Under the pieces are notes generated by a model. That model was not told where the DNA came from. It worked only from the letters and a program-made list of their open reading frames with translations, and ran no database searches. Shown piece by piece: positions 45,910 to 56,409 of a stretch of 64,000 nucleotides of DNA; within the stretch, counting starts at the first letter, position 1; each line of letters begins with the position of its first letter. This DNA is from Gigaspora margarita (taxonomy: Eukaryota; Glomeromycota; Glomeromycetes; Diversisporales; Gigasporaceae): contig WTPW01000193.1 in assembly GCA_009809945.1 (NCBI GenBank), positions 165,657 to 229,656 of the forward strand, in the 5' to 3' direction. Made by a program: the position numbers and the translations under genes.

Positions 45910-47093
45910 AAAAGATAAACTGGTTAATAAAATACAAAAAATAAAAGAAAGCAATGCAAAAAAAAATTTTGATTTTTATCTGCAGATCCTGTAGTATTTA
46001 TATATTGATTTGTTGAGCGATTTAGTATTATTCCTCAAACAGTAAATCTACCATAAATCAGGCCCAGAACATTATATATATGTCATCAAAAAAAAACCTA
46101 ACTTTGGTCTTGGTTTTCTGAAAATTATATAACCAAGCAATTAAGTGAGGGTTTCAAAGCCAAAATGAGGAGCTAAAAACGAATTAAAGAACCTGAGTAG
46201 AACCTCTTCAGATGAACCCAGATATACTATCGCTAAAGTAAATTAAAAACTGGAGTAGAACCTCAAAATACAGAATTAGATCAATTGCAAAAAGACAACA
46301 CTTTTGTTGGCACTTATATATATCAGCTATTCTCATAAATTCGATTTGTATTGTAAGTATTTTGAAATGGTAGAATGCATCAGACCTACATTTTGTATTT
46401 GCACCTTTATAGTAGTAAACAATAGACAGAATAGCTATAGGAATGTGAAATTAGAAATATCAAATAATAAAATAGAATGATCTACATAATATAAAATGTG
46501 TTTCTTTATTTTTCTTATCCCACTTATAATATATTACCCCATTGAAGTTAATCATTTTTGAAAGCTCTCACTCTGGCGCATCTTCTGATCTACTTTTTAA
46601 GCCAAAAATTTTTGAACTGAAGAAACATCTAGCGACTAAAGACAAAATAGTTGCCTATCTTTAGAAGTGTCATAGTTCATAAGAAAATATTAGTTTCTAA
46701 TGTTTTTTATATCGTTAGATTTGTAGAAATCTCAGCTATAATTTTGTTTTAAATAATGTTGTATGCTATGACTGAGACTTAGGCCAAACCTTTAAAAATG
46801 TAATTTCATCATTTTGTGTAATCTTCAAAAATCATAGTATAAAATTTTTGATGTGACAAATCATGTGACTGATATACTGTGCATAAATGTGCAGTGATAT
46901 TGGTAACTGAAGTACTGGGTTCAAATGTAGTTGTATATTTTTCTATAGTACTATTTCTGATATCTTCTTCAACTAAGCAGTATTTGCGTTGTTATTCTAT
47001 ATCTACTTCTTTTAAGATAGTAGATAACTAGAGTGACCTTAGACAGTGATCACTTTGTGTAATCTCACTTGTTACTGTAATATATCTAAGTCG
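45910..47093. other. No recognisable gene
   Basis: AT-rich DNA. Isolated exon-like scraps only; nothing that can be supported. Confidence 0.35.
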
Positions 47094-47109
47094 AAAGGCA
47101 TTTTTTAAT

Positions 47110-48087
47110 TTTTTTTTTTTTATGTCAAAGTTACCTCTATAAAGAAAGGCTTTTATTCAGTAAGTTAGATCACGGCACCTCCAGGGGCACACCTGACATT
47201 TGTTACATTGATGAGAGTACAACTAGCCACACATACAACTTTTGGTTGTCTAATTTAAGTAGTCCGCCTGAAGGTCTACTCTAGCTGCCATACCTGCAAC
47301 CCAACTAGGAGGTTACCTGTTTAAACTCTCTGGTCGATGCTTCTTCTGCCAAATCCTTCTTGTATCACCGGTACAGTCCTCCGTTATATGAGTCAGTCAA
47401 GGCCAGTTCCGAATGCTTTCAGAATCCCTTAGGACTAGTTTATCCTCGTGGCATACTTGGTAGAGCAGTCCCCGTCCCACTCAGGTATTACCTACACTTC
47501 AGTAACTTATGCTACAGCTTTACCTATATACTTGGAGTCAGGGCTAACCATTAAACACCTACTGTTACCTACTTCAGCCCTTGTGAGGTTCACTCCTATC
47601 CCGATACCCACCACAACCTTCCTATCGGTCCTTCCTCAGTGTTTCCAAACTTCCAAACCAGTTAGCCCAGAAGGGTCAGTCAGCCTGGCTTTAAGTGCCG
47701 AATGGACTCCCTCTCCTTGGTGCATGTTGCCGAAACACATGTCCTTTTCCTCTAGTGTGATTCCAGTAGCCAGGTTGGTAGACCCTCTCCTCGAGGATCT
47801 TGTCGTCTGGTTCTCTGGCTTGGTTTCTGATATTCCAATTATGGTTAGCACCGTCAAAGATTTTTGCTACTTCCTCACTTGGGACTTCCAAATGGGCATC
47901 CATCTTCTGATCCTTGGTTTTTTGTGCACCTGACGGCTCCCATTCAAGATGTTGTACCAAAGGACCAACGAGGAGGGATGGTACCATAACACAGGCCTAT
48001 TTTCCAAAGCATCACTAGTGGGATTTGAACCCTAGACCTGCCGCTTAGAGGTGACAACTTACTAACTACTCTAAGTCGCCACACCCC
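47110..48087 (-). mobile_element. Long SINE-like retroposon, 978 bp, 16-bp TSD
   Basis: A GC-balanced block in AT-rich DNA, oriented on the minus strand. The head (48087 down to about 48010) looks like a tRNA: GTGGCGACTTAGAGTAGTT, then GGTCTAGGGTTCAAATCCC with a clear pol III B box. The tail ends in a run of A (T at 47110-47120 on the plus strand), with AATAAA about 45 bases before it. The 16 bp AAAGGCATTTTTTAAT are repeated exactly at 47094-47109 and 48088-48103. Frames of 161 and 98 codons inside are open by composition. The body resembles nothing I know; reverse transcriptase would come from a LINE elsewhere. Confidence 0.8.
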
Positions 48088-48430
48088 AAAGGCATTTTTT
48101 AATAAAACTTAACAAAGAAGATTTATGGTAATTTGCAATTATAAAAGAGACAACAATTAAAAGTATATGAAGATACTAGTAACTGTTTAATTTGTATAGT
48201 AAATAAAGGTTTTTATTTATTGAAAGAGTATGAAGACTTGATGTTGAACTTGGGGTCCACATCGGCTGCTTTTATACATTTTTGTTTTTCACAAATGTAA
48301 CAGGCTATATCTATTACATGTGCAATAAATGTTATATCTACTATTAATAAAATATATAGTATAAATAGTATAATTGTAATATATGAAATAAATGACATAT
48401 GTGTTATAAATAAAATATAGAGTATATATG

Positions 48431-48681
48431 GAGTCTTTGCAGTAGAAAGGGCCTATACTGCCCCAAAAATCAAATTCATGTTTTTGCTATATTTGAATAA
48501 ATTTTGGCATGGGCTACATTTTTCAATTATAAATAATAACCTGTTTGCATAATAAAAAGTCAAGATATTTTATTTTTAGTACTGCAGATTGTTGATCTGT
48601 TTATATGTGATCAAACTTTCAAACCCGGTTATCTCAAAATTGTTTATATTGCAGTATCGGCCCTTTCTACTGCAAAGACTC
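48431..48681. mobile_element. TIR MITE with GAGTCTTTGC ends, 251 bp
   Basis: The ends read GAGTCTTTGCAGTAGAAAGG on both strands, followed by GCC and ATACTGC. The 6 bp tatatg lie directly on both sides (48425-48430, 48682-48687). The arms are 30 bp and nearly identical, so it is young. Superfamily not assigned. Confidence 0.75.
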
Positions 48682-48927
48682 TATATGCTATAAATATAAC
48701 ATGTTTTATAAATGCCATATATGCACTTTGGCATGCAGTAGATCTCCTAGCCAATCAAATTTTAGATCCTATACTTGATTGTTCATTGGTTTCGATCTTG
48801 GCAACCAGTGGTTGTACATGGATGATCTATAGCTCATTCGAACCATCTCGTCGAGCTGAGTCGAATAGTAGTTGTTTTATCGAATTCTGATCATTGAATC
48901 AAGAGTTATGCCCATTTTTGTGTATTT

Positions 48928-49311
48928 TCATAGGTCAACAGCATTTAGTAACTTTGTCATATCCTGTGTAATCCCATATCCAGCTTCTAATGCCAGGATT
49001 TTTTTTCTATAGATAGGTATAGGATTTTTTCTTTTTTTTGATAAATCTGATACTGAATTAGAACAAGATGTTAAATTATTATTAATCTGTATTTCAGGGT
49101 TTTCAGAATCTCTAGGTGTTTCAGGGTTTACAGGATTATTGATGTCTTTAGGATTTTTAAAGTCTTTGAAGTCTTCAATGGCTTTAGAATTTTTAGATTC
49201 CTTGAATTCTTCAAGGTTTTCAGGACTTTCATAGCTGTCAAATTGTTCTGGATTTTCATAGTCTTCAAGGTTAAAATTTAGATTATTTTCTAAAAAATTA
49301 TCTTGTTCCAT
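48928..49311 (-). CDS. Acidic low-complexity protein, 127 residues, unknown
   Basis: An intact ATG-to-stop frame beginning MEQDNFLENNLNFNLEDYEN. Most of it is a degenerate repeat of a short (N/S)PExxxxxE motif, rich in Asp, Glu, Asn and Pro. Near the end comes a basic patch, LSKKRKNPIPIYRKK, then ILALEAGYGITQDMTKLLNA. It might be the first exon of a longer gene; the frame ends shortly after a possible donor region. It lies 1.2 kb inside the right end of the candidate giant hAT on the same strand as its transposase, so a lost transposase N-terminus is one possibility. No domain recognised. Confidence 0.4.
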   Translation of the reverse strand: MEQDNFLENNLNFNLEDYENPEQFDSYESPENLEEFKESKNSKAIEDFKDFKNPKDINNPVNPETPRDSENPEIQINNNLTSCSNSVSDLSKKRKNPIPIYRKKILALEAGYGITQDMTKLLNAVDL

Positions 49312-49319
49312 TATTGATA

Positions 49320-50440
49320 AAATTTAATATTTATTGAACATATTTATTAGGCAATGAATTTATTGTCAATTTATATAAAAATTTTACAAAGCTTTGTACA
49401 TTACAACAGTATACTATATGTTTTGTTGATTCATAAACTAATTTTAAAGTTTCATTTTTTTATAATCATAGTATGATCTTATTAAAAAAAAAGAGGGCAT
49501 TTATTGTACTAATTACTATTGTTTCAGTACTATTTAAAAAAATAGCGATGTAAATGGGTAAAGGTATGGTAGTAAGCATTTTAGCTATTACTTGTTTTAT
49601 TATGACTTTTTATTAATTGTATTTTATTTGGATCAGTGTATATTATGCATGATCTCAGACTTCTTGATCAAATTTTGATCATAATTAAACTTCGATTTGT
49701 AATTTAGGAATTTTTTCTTGAAGCTCTATAATAGTAAATGCTAACCATCTCTGATTTTAACTAATTCCTATTTAGTCTAGTTCTAGTTTTAATTGTAAAC
49801 AAGAGTAGGTATAATTATGCATTCATTATATTTTATGTTTAGATTTAGCTTTGTTTTATATTTATATATTAGGGGGTTCAAAATTAAAATTATAGAATCA
49901 TATATATTTATTTTTTCGATTTATAATTTACATCCCTACTAAAATTTGAAATATGATTTTGAAACCTCTATTTAATAAATATGATAATTTTTAGAAATAG
50001 TTAAATGAAACTCTTCGAATAAATATACTAAAGGCTGAGTTTCTGTGTGCATTTTAAGAGAATTTATATAATTCTATACAATATGCTTAATTAACGATGC
50101 ATGCATTTTATTTATATTACTAACTAAACTGTTTCACAATTATAAAATCATAATGAGCTAACCAATATCGAACATCCTTAAAAGCATTTTTATAAATTAT
50201 CAATAAAATGTATAGCCGAAATTGTTTCATAGGCTAATAAGAAAACTGATAATAAATCTAAGTTCTTTTATTTTTTTTTATGATTATTATTGGTTTCTTT
50301 TACTAATATAAAAGTGAAATGATTGTTATTTTAGAGCACTATATACTATCAATAATGCAGCTAATTAGTAAAAACAAATCTATCTAATAGTTTTCACATA
50401 TTTAGTATAGTATGTATTAAATTGTAAAATAAATTTTGAG
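49320..50440. other. No recognisable gene
   Basis: AT-rich DNA upstream of the acidic frame, up to the subterminal words of the giant element's right end. Nothing supported. Confidence 0.4.
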
Positions 50441-50597
50441 TAGGAAGACGACTAAGCCGATCTTTGAAAAAATTTATCAACTTAGCCAGCTAAGTCGACT
50501 AAGTTGACTAATATGCTATCGACTATGAACACTATTAAAAACAAATATAGGACAATAATTAGAATAATTATAGTATACAATTGAAACAAATATAACA

Positions 50598-52182
50598 TAG
50601 GGTTCCGAAGTTTGATCCGGGTTTGATTTGAGTTTGATCAAACCCCAAATCAAACCAAACTCAAACTATAAATTTTATAAAGTTTGAAATCAAACCAAAC
50701 TCAAATAAAAAATAATAAAACTCAAACCAAACCCAAATTTCATTCAAAGTTTGATTTGAGTTTGATTTGAAGTTTGCAAACTAGTTTGAGTTTGAATAAT
50801 ATAAATATATTTTTAAATTTTAAACAAGTTTCTTAATTCTTACTTTATATTTAAGTAAACTTGTTTAAAATATAAAAATATACCATATGTTTCCGAAAAT
50901 AAGCTACCATTTTTGGACGATTTTGGACACTAAAAATCTGGGATATTTTTAGATATAATTAATTTTTGGTCAGTCGCCAATAGTTGTTACATAGTAAAGT
51001 CTAAATTTTACTATGTAAATTAATTATTAGCGCTTATGTAGACTTGTTTGGAAGACTCAACTACATATATGCTGAAAGTTTCATCAAAATATGAGTACTT
51101 TTTATTATTTGACTTTTAATTTTTACATTCAATGAATATATTTTGTTAATAAAATTTTAATCTCTTCGTTGAACGTAAAAATTAAAAACCAATTAATAAA
51201 AATTCTCCAATTTTGTTGTAAATTTCAGAGAATACGTATTTTGATCTTCTAAATAAGTTTACTTAAGCGACTTTAATCGATTTACTTAGTAAAGTTTGGA
51301 CTTTACTATATAGCAACTTTCATCGATCGTGGGTAGCTTATTTTCGTGTCAAAGATATTTTTGAGTTTTTTGACCAATAGAAGGGTAGTTTATTTTTGGA
51401 AGTGGCTTATTTTTTGGCAATATACAGTATTTATATTACTGTATGCTTCTGAGAATAAGCTACCTTTTTTGGACGATTTTGGATGCAAAAAATCTGGGGT
51501 TGCTTATTTTTGGATAAAATCGATTTTTGGTCAATCGCCACTAGTAGCTACATAGTTAAGTCTAAATTCAACTATATAGATCCATTATTTACGCTTAAGT
51601 AAACTTATTTGGAAGACCAAACTACAACTATCATGAAAGTTTCATCAAAATATAAGTACTTTTTATTATTTGACTTTTAATTTTTACATTCAATGAATAT
51701 ATTTTGTTAATAAAATTTTAATCTCTTCGTTGAACGTAAATATTAAATTCCAATTAATAAAAATTTCTTCAATTTCGTTGTAAATTTTAGAGTATACGTA
51801 TTTTGGTCTGCTGAATAAGTTTACGTAAGCGACTTTAATCGATTTGCTTAGTAAAATTTGGACTTTACTATATAGGAACTTTCATCGATCGTGTTAGCTT
51901 ATTTTTGGGTCAAAGACGTTTTTGTATTTCTTGACCAAAAGAGAGAGGGTAGTTTATTTTTGGAGGTAACTTATTTTTGGCAATATACAGTATTCAAACT
52001 CAAACTAGTTTGCAAACTTCAAACTCAAACCCAAATCAAACTCAAATTTAATTAAAAAGTTTGCTTCAAATCAAACTCAACCATTTTTTTTAATGCCAGT
52101 TTGAGTTTGGGTTTGATTTGAAATCAAATCAAACTCAAACTTGGCCTAAAGTTTGATTTGATCCGGGTTTGTAGGAACCCTA
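50598..52182. mobile_element. hAT element, 1585 bp, exact TSD
   Basis: The ends read TAGGGTTCCGAAG and TAGGGTTCCTACAA (inverse strand). The 8 bp atataaca are exact at 50590-50597 and 52183-52190. Both ends carry long arrays of gtttgatttgagtttga or its inverse. The centre is occupied by two tandem copies of another element (50885-51995). No transposase is present. Confidence 0.9.
50885..51995. mobile_element. Two tandem TACTGTA-ended elements inside the hAT
   Basis: Two copies of about 540 bp follow each other (about 50885-51426 and 51437-51995). Each starts near aaaataagctacc and ends ggcttatttttggcaatatacagta. The second copy's ends read TACTGTATGCTTCTGAGAAT and TACTGTATATTGCCAAAAAT (inverse strand). 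Inside, tttcatcaaaatatragtac and cttcgttgaacgtaaa are shared almost exactly. A related element lies at 54698-54917. Confidence 0.65.
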
Positions 52183-52190
52183 ATATAACA

Positions 52191-52735
52191 TATTTTATTA
52201 ATAAGTATTGCACAATAATTAAAATCTAGTACAATAGTTGGGATGAACTTATTATAATAAATGTAGCATGATAATTAGAATGATATAACTTAACAATTAG
52301 ATAAATTCACAGAATTTAGGATGAATATATATAGCATATGAGTTGGTACAAGATTTAGATAAATTTAGGACATAATATAAAAAGTTGGTAAATTTGTAAT
52401 ATAGCACAAGAGTTTGGTAGATTTAGAGCATAGTATGAAAGCTTGATATTAGTAGTTTTATAGTAGATTTATAGTAGTTAGTACTAAATTTTATATCGTA
52501 TTATAGCACTATATAGTATTATATATAGTAGTTAGATTTTTAATTTTATAATTAATAAATAAATAATAAAAATATAAAAAATAAAAAAAAACTTAAAACA
52601 CTCTTAAAATTAATGGCCATAATTAATCAATAATAATTTTTAAATCATGCTTTAGAAATTTTCAGAATCAATTAATCAATAATCTATTTCTATAAAAGGT
52701 ACAATTAGCATTATCCTTTTATAGTATATTTCTAG
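52191..52735. repeat. Continuation of the atagttagaataaatata array
   Basis: The same irregular unit as at 27581-27875 (for example tgtagcatgataattagaatga), fading near 52500 into AT-rich DNA. Confidence 0.5.
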
Positions 52736-52739
52736 ACTG

Positions 52740-53010
52740 TAGTAGGTTCTTCATCATTTTCAGTACATTCTTCTAGTAAATTCTTCATTATTTTTAGTAA
52801 ATTTTCTAGTACCTTAAACTTTTCATTAAGTTATTTTTTAATGTTTTTTTTTGGATTTTTCAGTAAATTTGTTGCATTTTGGTAGGTTCTTTTGATAAGT
52901 TCAGTAGTTTTAGCTTGTTCATTAGTTTTTGGATAAGTTCTTCATCATTTTTTTGTTAAATTTTCTAGTAAGCTTTTAATGAGTTCTTTTAGTAAATTTA
53001 TTATTTTTAG
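52740..53010. repeat. ttcttctagtaaattc word array
   Basis: Degenerate repeat very similar in words and strand to the array at 26040-26770, on the opposite flank of the 27876-50534 element. Confidence 0.5.
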
Positions 53011-53209
53011 GTATTATTTAAGGACCCCAAAATGTACATAGATAGATTAGGTATTAGTTTGCTTATTTTTGGGAGGTTTTATACAGATCTTTTCTATTTT
53101 TGGTAATTTTTACTTATTTTTAAGTTTTTTCTGCAAATCTTTCTATTTTTAGTAATTTTATAATTAACTGACCTATTTATATATATTTCAGGGTTCTGTT
53201 ATTCATCAT

Positions 53210-53903
53210 TTTTTTGTTGGTTTTTTTTAGTAGTTCTTTCAAAGATTCTTCATAGTTTTTTGGTGGTTTTTTTAATAATTCTTTGTAGTTTTTTAATAGT
53301 CTTTTAAGGATTCTTTATGATTTTTAGTAGTTCTTTTACAAATTCTTCATGGTTTTTAAGTAGTTCTTCCAAGGGTTTTTTATAGTTTTTTGATAGATCT
53401 TTCAAGAATTCTTTGTGGTTTTTTAGTAGTCTTTCAAGAATTCTACATAGTTTTAGTAGTTTTTCATAGTTTTTTTAAGAATTTTTATAGTTTTTTAATA
53501 GTTTTTCAAGGATTCTTTGTGGTTTTTTAGTAGTTCTTCAAAGGTTTTTTATGTTTTTTAATAGTTTTTTTAAGGTTTCTTCGTAGTTTTTCAGAAGTTC
53601 TTCTAATCATTCTTTGTAATTTTTTAATGCTACTTTCAAAAAATTTTTGTAGTTTTTTGATAGTTCTTTTAAGGATTCTTTGTGTTTTTTTAGTAGTTCT
53701 TTCAAAAATTCTTTGTGGTTTTTTAGTTGTTCTGCTAAAGATTCTTTATAGTTTTTTATTAGTTCTTCTAATGGTTCTTCATAGTTATTCAGTAATTCTT
53801 TCAAGAATTCTTCATTATTTTTTAGTAGTTCTTTCAAGAATTCTTTGTCATTTTTAAGTAGTTCTTTCAAGAATTTTTCATTGTTGCTTGGTAGTTTCTC
53901 CAA
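53210..53903 (-). CDS. 36-bp tandem repeats encoding a Lys/Glu/Leu repeat protein
   Basis: On the minus strand from ATG at 53903 a 98-codon frame reads MEKLPSNNEKFLKELLKNDK and repeats a 12-residue unit, KEFLKELLKNNE, about eight times with heptad-like leucines, so a long amphipathic or coiled-coil helix is likely. The frame stops at 53607, but the same 36-bp DNA unit continues, degenerate and in shifted frames, to about 53210. It could be the start of a repeat protein that decayed downstream, or a minisatellite that happens to be open. Confidence 0.4.
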
Positions 53904-53909
53904 GAATTA

Positions 53910-54697
53910 GATGAACTATTTCTTTTACTATCCCTTGTCATAGTAGATAAATGAATTTAGTGGCTTTGTTACTTCATTATACAATGATATAAAATTTTTT
54001 TTCTTTCTTTTTAAAGTTTTTTTTTTATTTTTTTTTTATTTGAAGTTTTTTTTTATTTGAAAAATTTTTTTGTTTTAAGTTTTTTTTTATTTAAGGTTTT
54101 TTTATTTAAAGATTTTTTTTATTTACAAAAATTTTTTTCTATTTCGTGAAATTACTTCTTTAAGAAACTAGAGATAGTTTTACCAAAGATTTGTTTTAGA
54201 GATTATGTGATAAACAAACATTACTTGTTGTACTTATAAAAGTTAAAGGTACTGATAAACTTTTGGTAATTATAATTCTATCTGTTAAGATAACTAGTTA
54301 AAAAAGATTTTTGTAATCTAAGTTTGGTTTGGATAAATTGGTTTTTAGAATATAAGATACAATATATAATTTAAAACAAATAATTGTTGCAGATTATAAT
54401 AAAGTCAGATTATAATAAAATTAGGATCACAATTTAAAATCTAAGCACTACTAAAATCTATCTATACTCTTTTTTAAATAACCCTAACCCTAAAACCTAA
54501 CTTAACAATAAAAAAAAACTAACTAAAAAATGCCCAAAAAATTTTAAAAATCAGTTATAAAAATAAGTCAAATTTCATTATAATCTGATTTTATTATAAT
54601 CTGTTACAATAATTGGGTAATTTGTACTTTTAAGTCATTTAAAATTCTTTTTAATTTAAGTATATATATTTTTTAATAATAAAATTATATATTCATT
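53910..54697. other. T-rich and AT-rich spacer
   Basis: Long T runs with atttgaagtttttttt words (54000-54150), then AT-rich DNA. No gene seen. Confidence 0.4.
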
Positions 54698-54917
54698 TAC
54701 TGTAAAGTTCCAAATATAAGCAACCTTGAAATAAGCAACCTCTATATTTTGAGGTCAAAATACTAGGAAAGTAAAATAAGCAACTACTTTAAAATTGTTA
54801 AATACAGAATAAATTTTATTAAAATAGGCCAATATAATTGAGTATTTTGGAGTTATTTAAAAAAATTATCCAAAATGGATAGCTTAGAGAGTTGCTTATA
54901 TTTGGGACTTTACAGTA
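54698..54917. mobile_element. TIR MITE with TACTGTAAAG ends, 220 bp
   Basis: The ends read TACTGTAAAGTTCCAAATAT and TACTGTAAAGTCCCAAATAT (inverse strand), then AAGCAACC words mirrored inside. It is related in pattern to the TACTGTATG elements at 50885-51995. No clear TSD; the flanks are too AT-rich. Confidence 0.7.
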
Positions 54918-55059
54918 ATTATTTTTAATATTATAATAATTTGGTCATATTTTAATGATGTGTTATTAATGTATTGATGAGATGGAAATAGCTTTAAAAT
55001 GATAATGTTTATTAAAATAGAAGCTATACTAATTTTGTAAATAATTTGAGCAGTAATAT

Positions 55060-55570
55060 CACTTAACCAAATTTTTAAAATTTTTTTATTTGAATTCTTT
55101 GGATCCATAGAATTCAAATAAAAAAATTTTATCAAATTTGATCAGGTAGTTGTGAAGATATCATTATTAAAAGTTAAAGAAAAGTCAAAACATTTATCAA
55201 AATAGAAGCTATACTGATATTTTTAAAAAATTAGAGTAAAGATATCTCTACAACCACCTGATCAAATTTGATAAACAATTTTTTATTTGAATTTTATAGA
55301 TCTATAGAATTCAAAAAAAAATTTTTTTATCAAATTTGGTCAGGTAATTGTGGAAATATCTTCACTAAAATTAAAAAAAATTAAACCATCTATCAAAATA
55401 AAGGTTATACCAATTTTTTTTAAAAAATTTGAGTGAAGATATCTCCACAACCACCTAATCAAATTTGATGCAAATTTTTTTATTTGAATTCTAAGAATCT
55501 ATAACATTTAAATAAAAAAAATTTATTGAATTTGGTTAGATAGTTTTAGAGATAACTTTACTAAAATTAG
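55060..55570. repeat. Tandem hairpins with a TTTGAATTC stem (four units)
   Basis: Each unit is an inverted repeat: ccacctgatcaaatttgat, then a T-run, ATTTGAATTCTNTRGATCTA and its mirror AGAATTCAAAT, then the inverse of the start. Units recur at about 130-160 bp. It belongs to the same design as the larger array at 62030-63700. Confidence 0.7.
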
Positions 55571-55604
55571 AGAAAAGTCAAAAAGTCTATCAAAATAGAA
55601 GTTA

Positions 55605-55821
55605 GGCCACACAAACTAATAAAATTGGTTCTCATAACCCGGCCGGGTCACTTTTTTTGAAAAGTTATAAATTTTTGTTATAATAAAACTTTTTTTAAAA
55701 AAAAAATTTATAAAAATTTTTATATTAAAAAAATTTTTAAATATAACATTTTTTACCGCCCGGCCAGGTCATATTTGCTTGTCCCATGTTATGAGAACCA
55801 ACTAATTTAATTTGCATGGCC
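55605..55821. mobile_element. PIF/Harbinger-like MITE, family A, 217 bp
   Basis: The ends read GGCCACACAAACTAATAAAA and an inverted copy ending GCATGGCC, with TTA at 55602-55604 and 55822-55824. Inner GGTTCTCATAACCCGGCCGG. Inserted within or next to the hairpin array. Confidence 0.85.
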
Positions 55822-56409
55822 TTATACCAATTTTTTTTAAAAAATTTGAGTAATGATATCTCTACAACTAGCTGATATATACCAATATAAAAGTGCTAAC
55901 ATAAAAATATTTTGCTATAATGCTCAAATATAAGCTTACATAGATTAACTGGAGTCCTATTAAAAATATAAAAAAAAACAATATTAGATTAGTAATTGGA
56001 CCTAGGTAGAAAATATTATTATATTACCACTTGAGATATATAATAATTTACTCAGATGATCCAGGTAGACTAATAATACCCAGGTAGAGATTTCTTAATG
56101 GGTCCAATCTCTATATTAGATATTATTAAAATTAAAAAAAAACTAATATATTAAATTAAAAAAATTTAAGTGAATTAAAAAAATTGTTTTTTTACTTTAT
56201 TTATTTGCTTATTTATTTATTAGTTTGCTTTCGATCCTTATTTTGAAATACTGCTCATGTGTGTACTCAATTTTATTATTGGTTTGGTTTAAAAAAAATA
56301 AGGTGGTTTAGGTCAAAACAAAGAGTGGCTTATTGTTAGATACCAAAAATGCACAAATTAAACTTTTATATATAGAATTTTAATATACAAATATGCAATT
56401 TAACAATCT

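Larger units (their letters stand above)
27876..50534. mobile_element. Candidate giant hAT insertion, 22.7 kb
   Basis: The left end reads TAGTGTTAGTGGTCAG and the right end, inverted, TAGTGTTCATAGTCGATAG; the first seven bases agree, then the pattern TxGTC. Both ends carry the same subterminal word, a ttagctgactaag type (27930-27960 and 50450-50515). The flanking 8 bp are ttagaaac (27868-27875) and ttaaaaac (50535-50542), 7 of 8 equal. DNA on both sides is the same degenerate repeat. A decayed hAT transposase lies 336 bp inside the left end, its C-terminus facing that end. The rest is later insertions and gene remnants. The alternative is two separate hAT ends that match by relatedness. Confidence 0.45.

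Noticed and set aside
47448-47933. 161-codon open frame and the overlapping 98- and 73-codon frames on the other strand
   Set aside because: They lie inside the SINE-like element; openness on both strands follows from its base composition, and no domain is visible.
48010-48087. Possible true tRNA gene
   Set aside because: The B box is good, but the acceptor arms do not pair and the sequence continues into a long body with A tail and TSD, so it is a SINE head.
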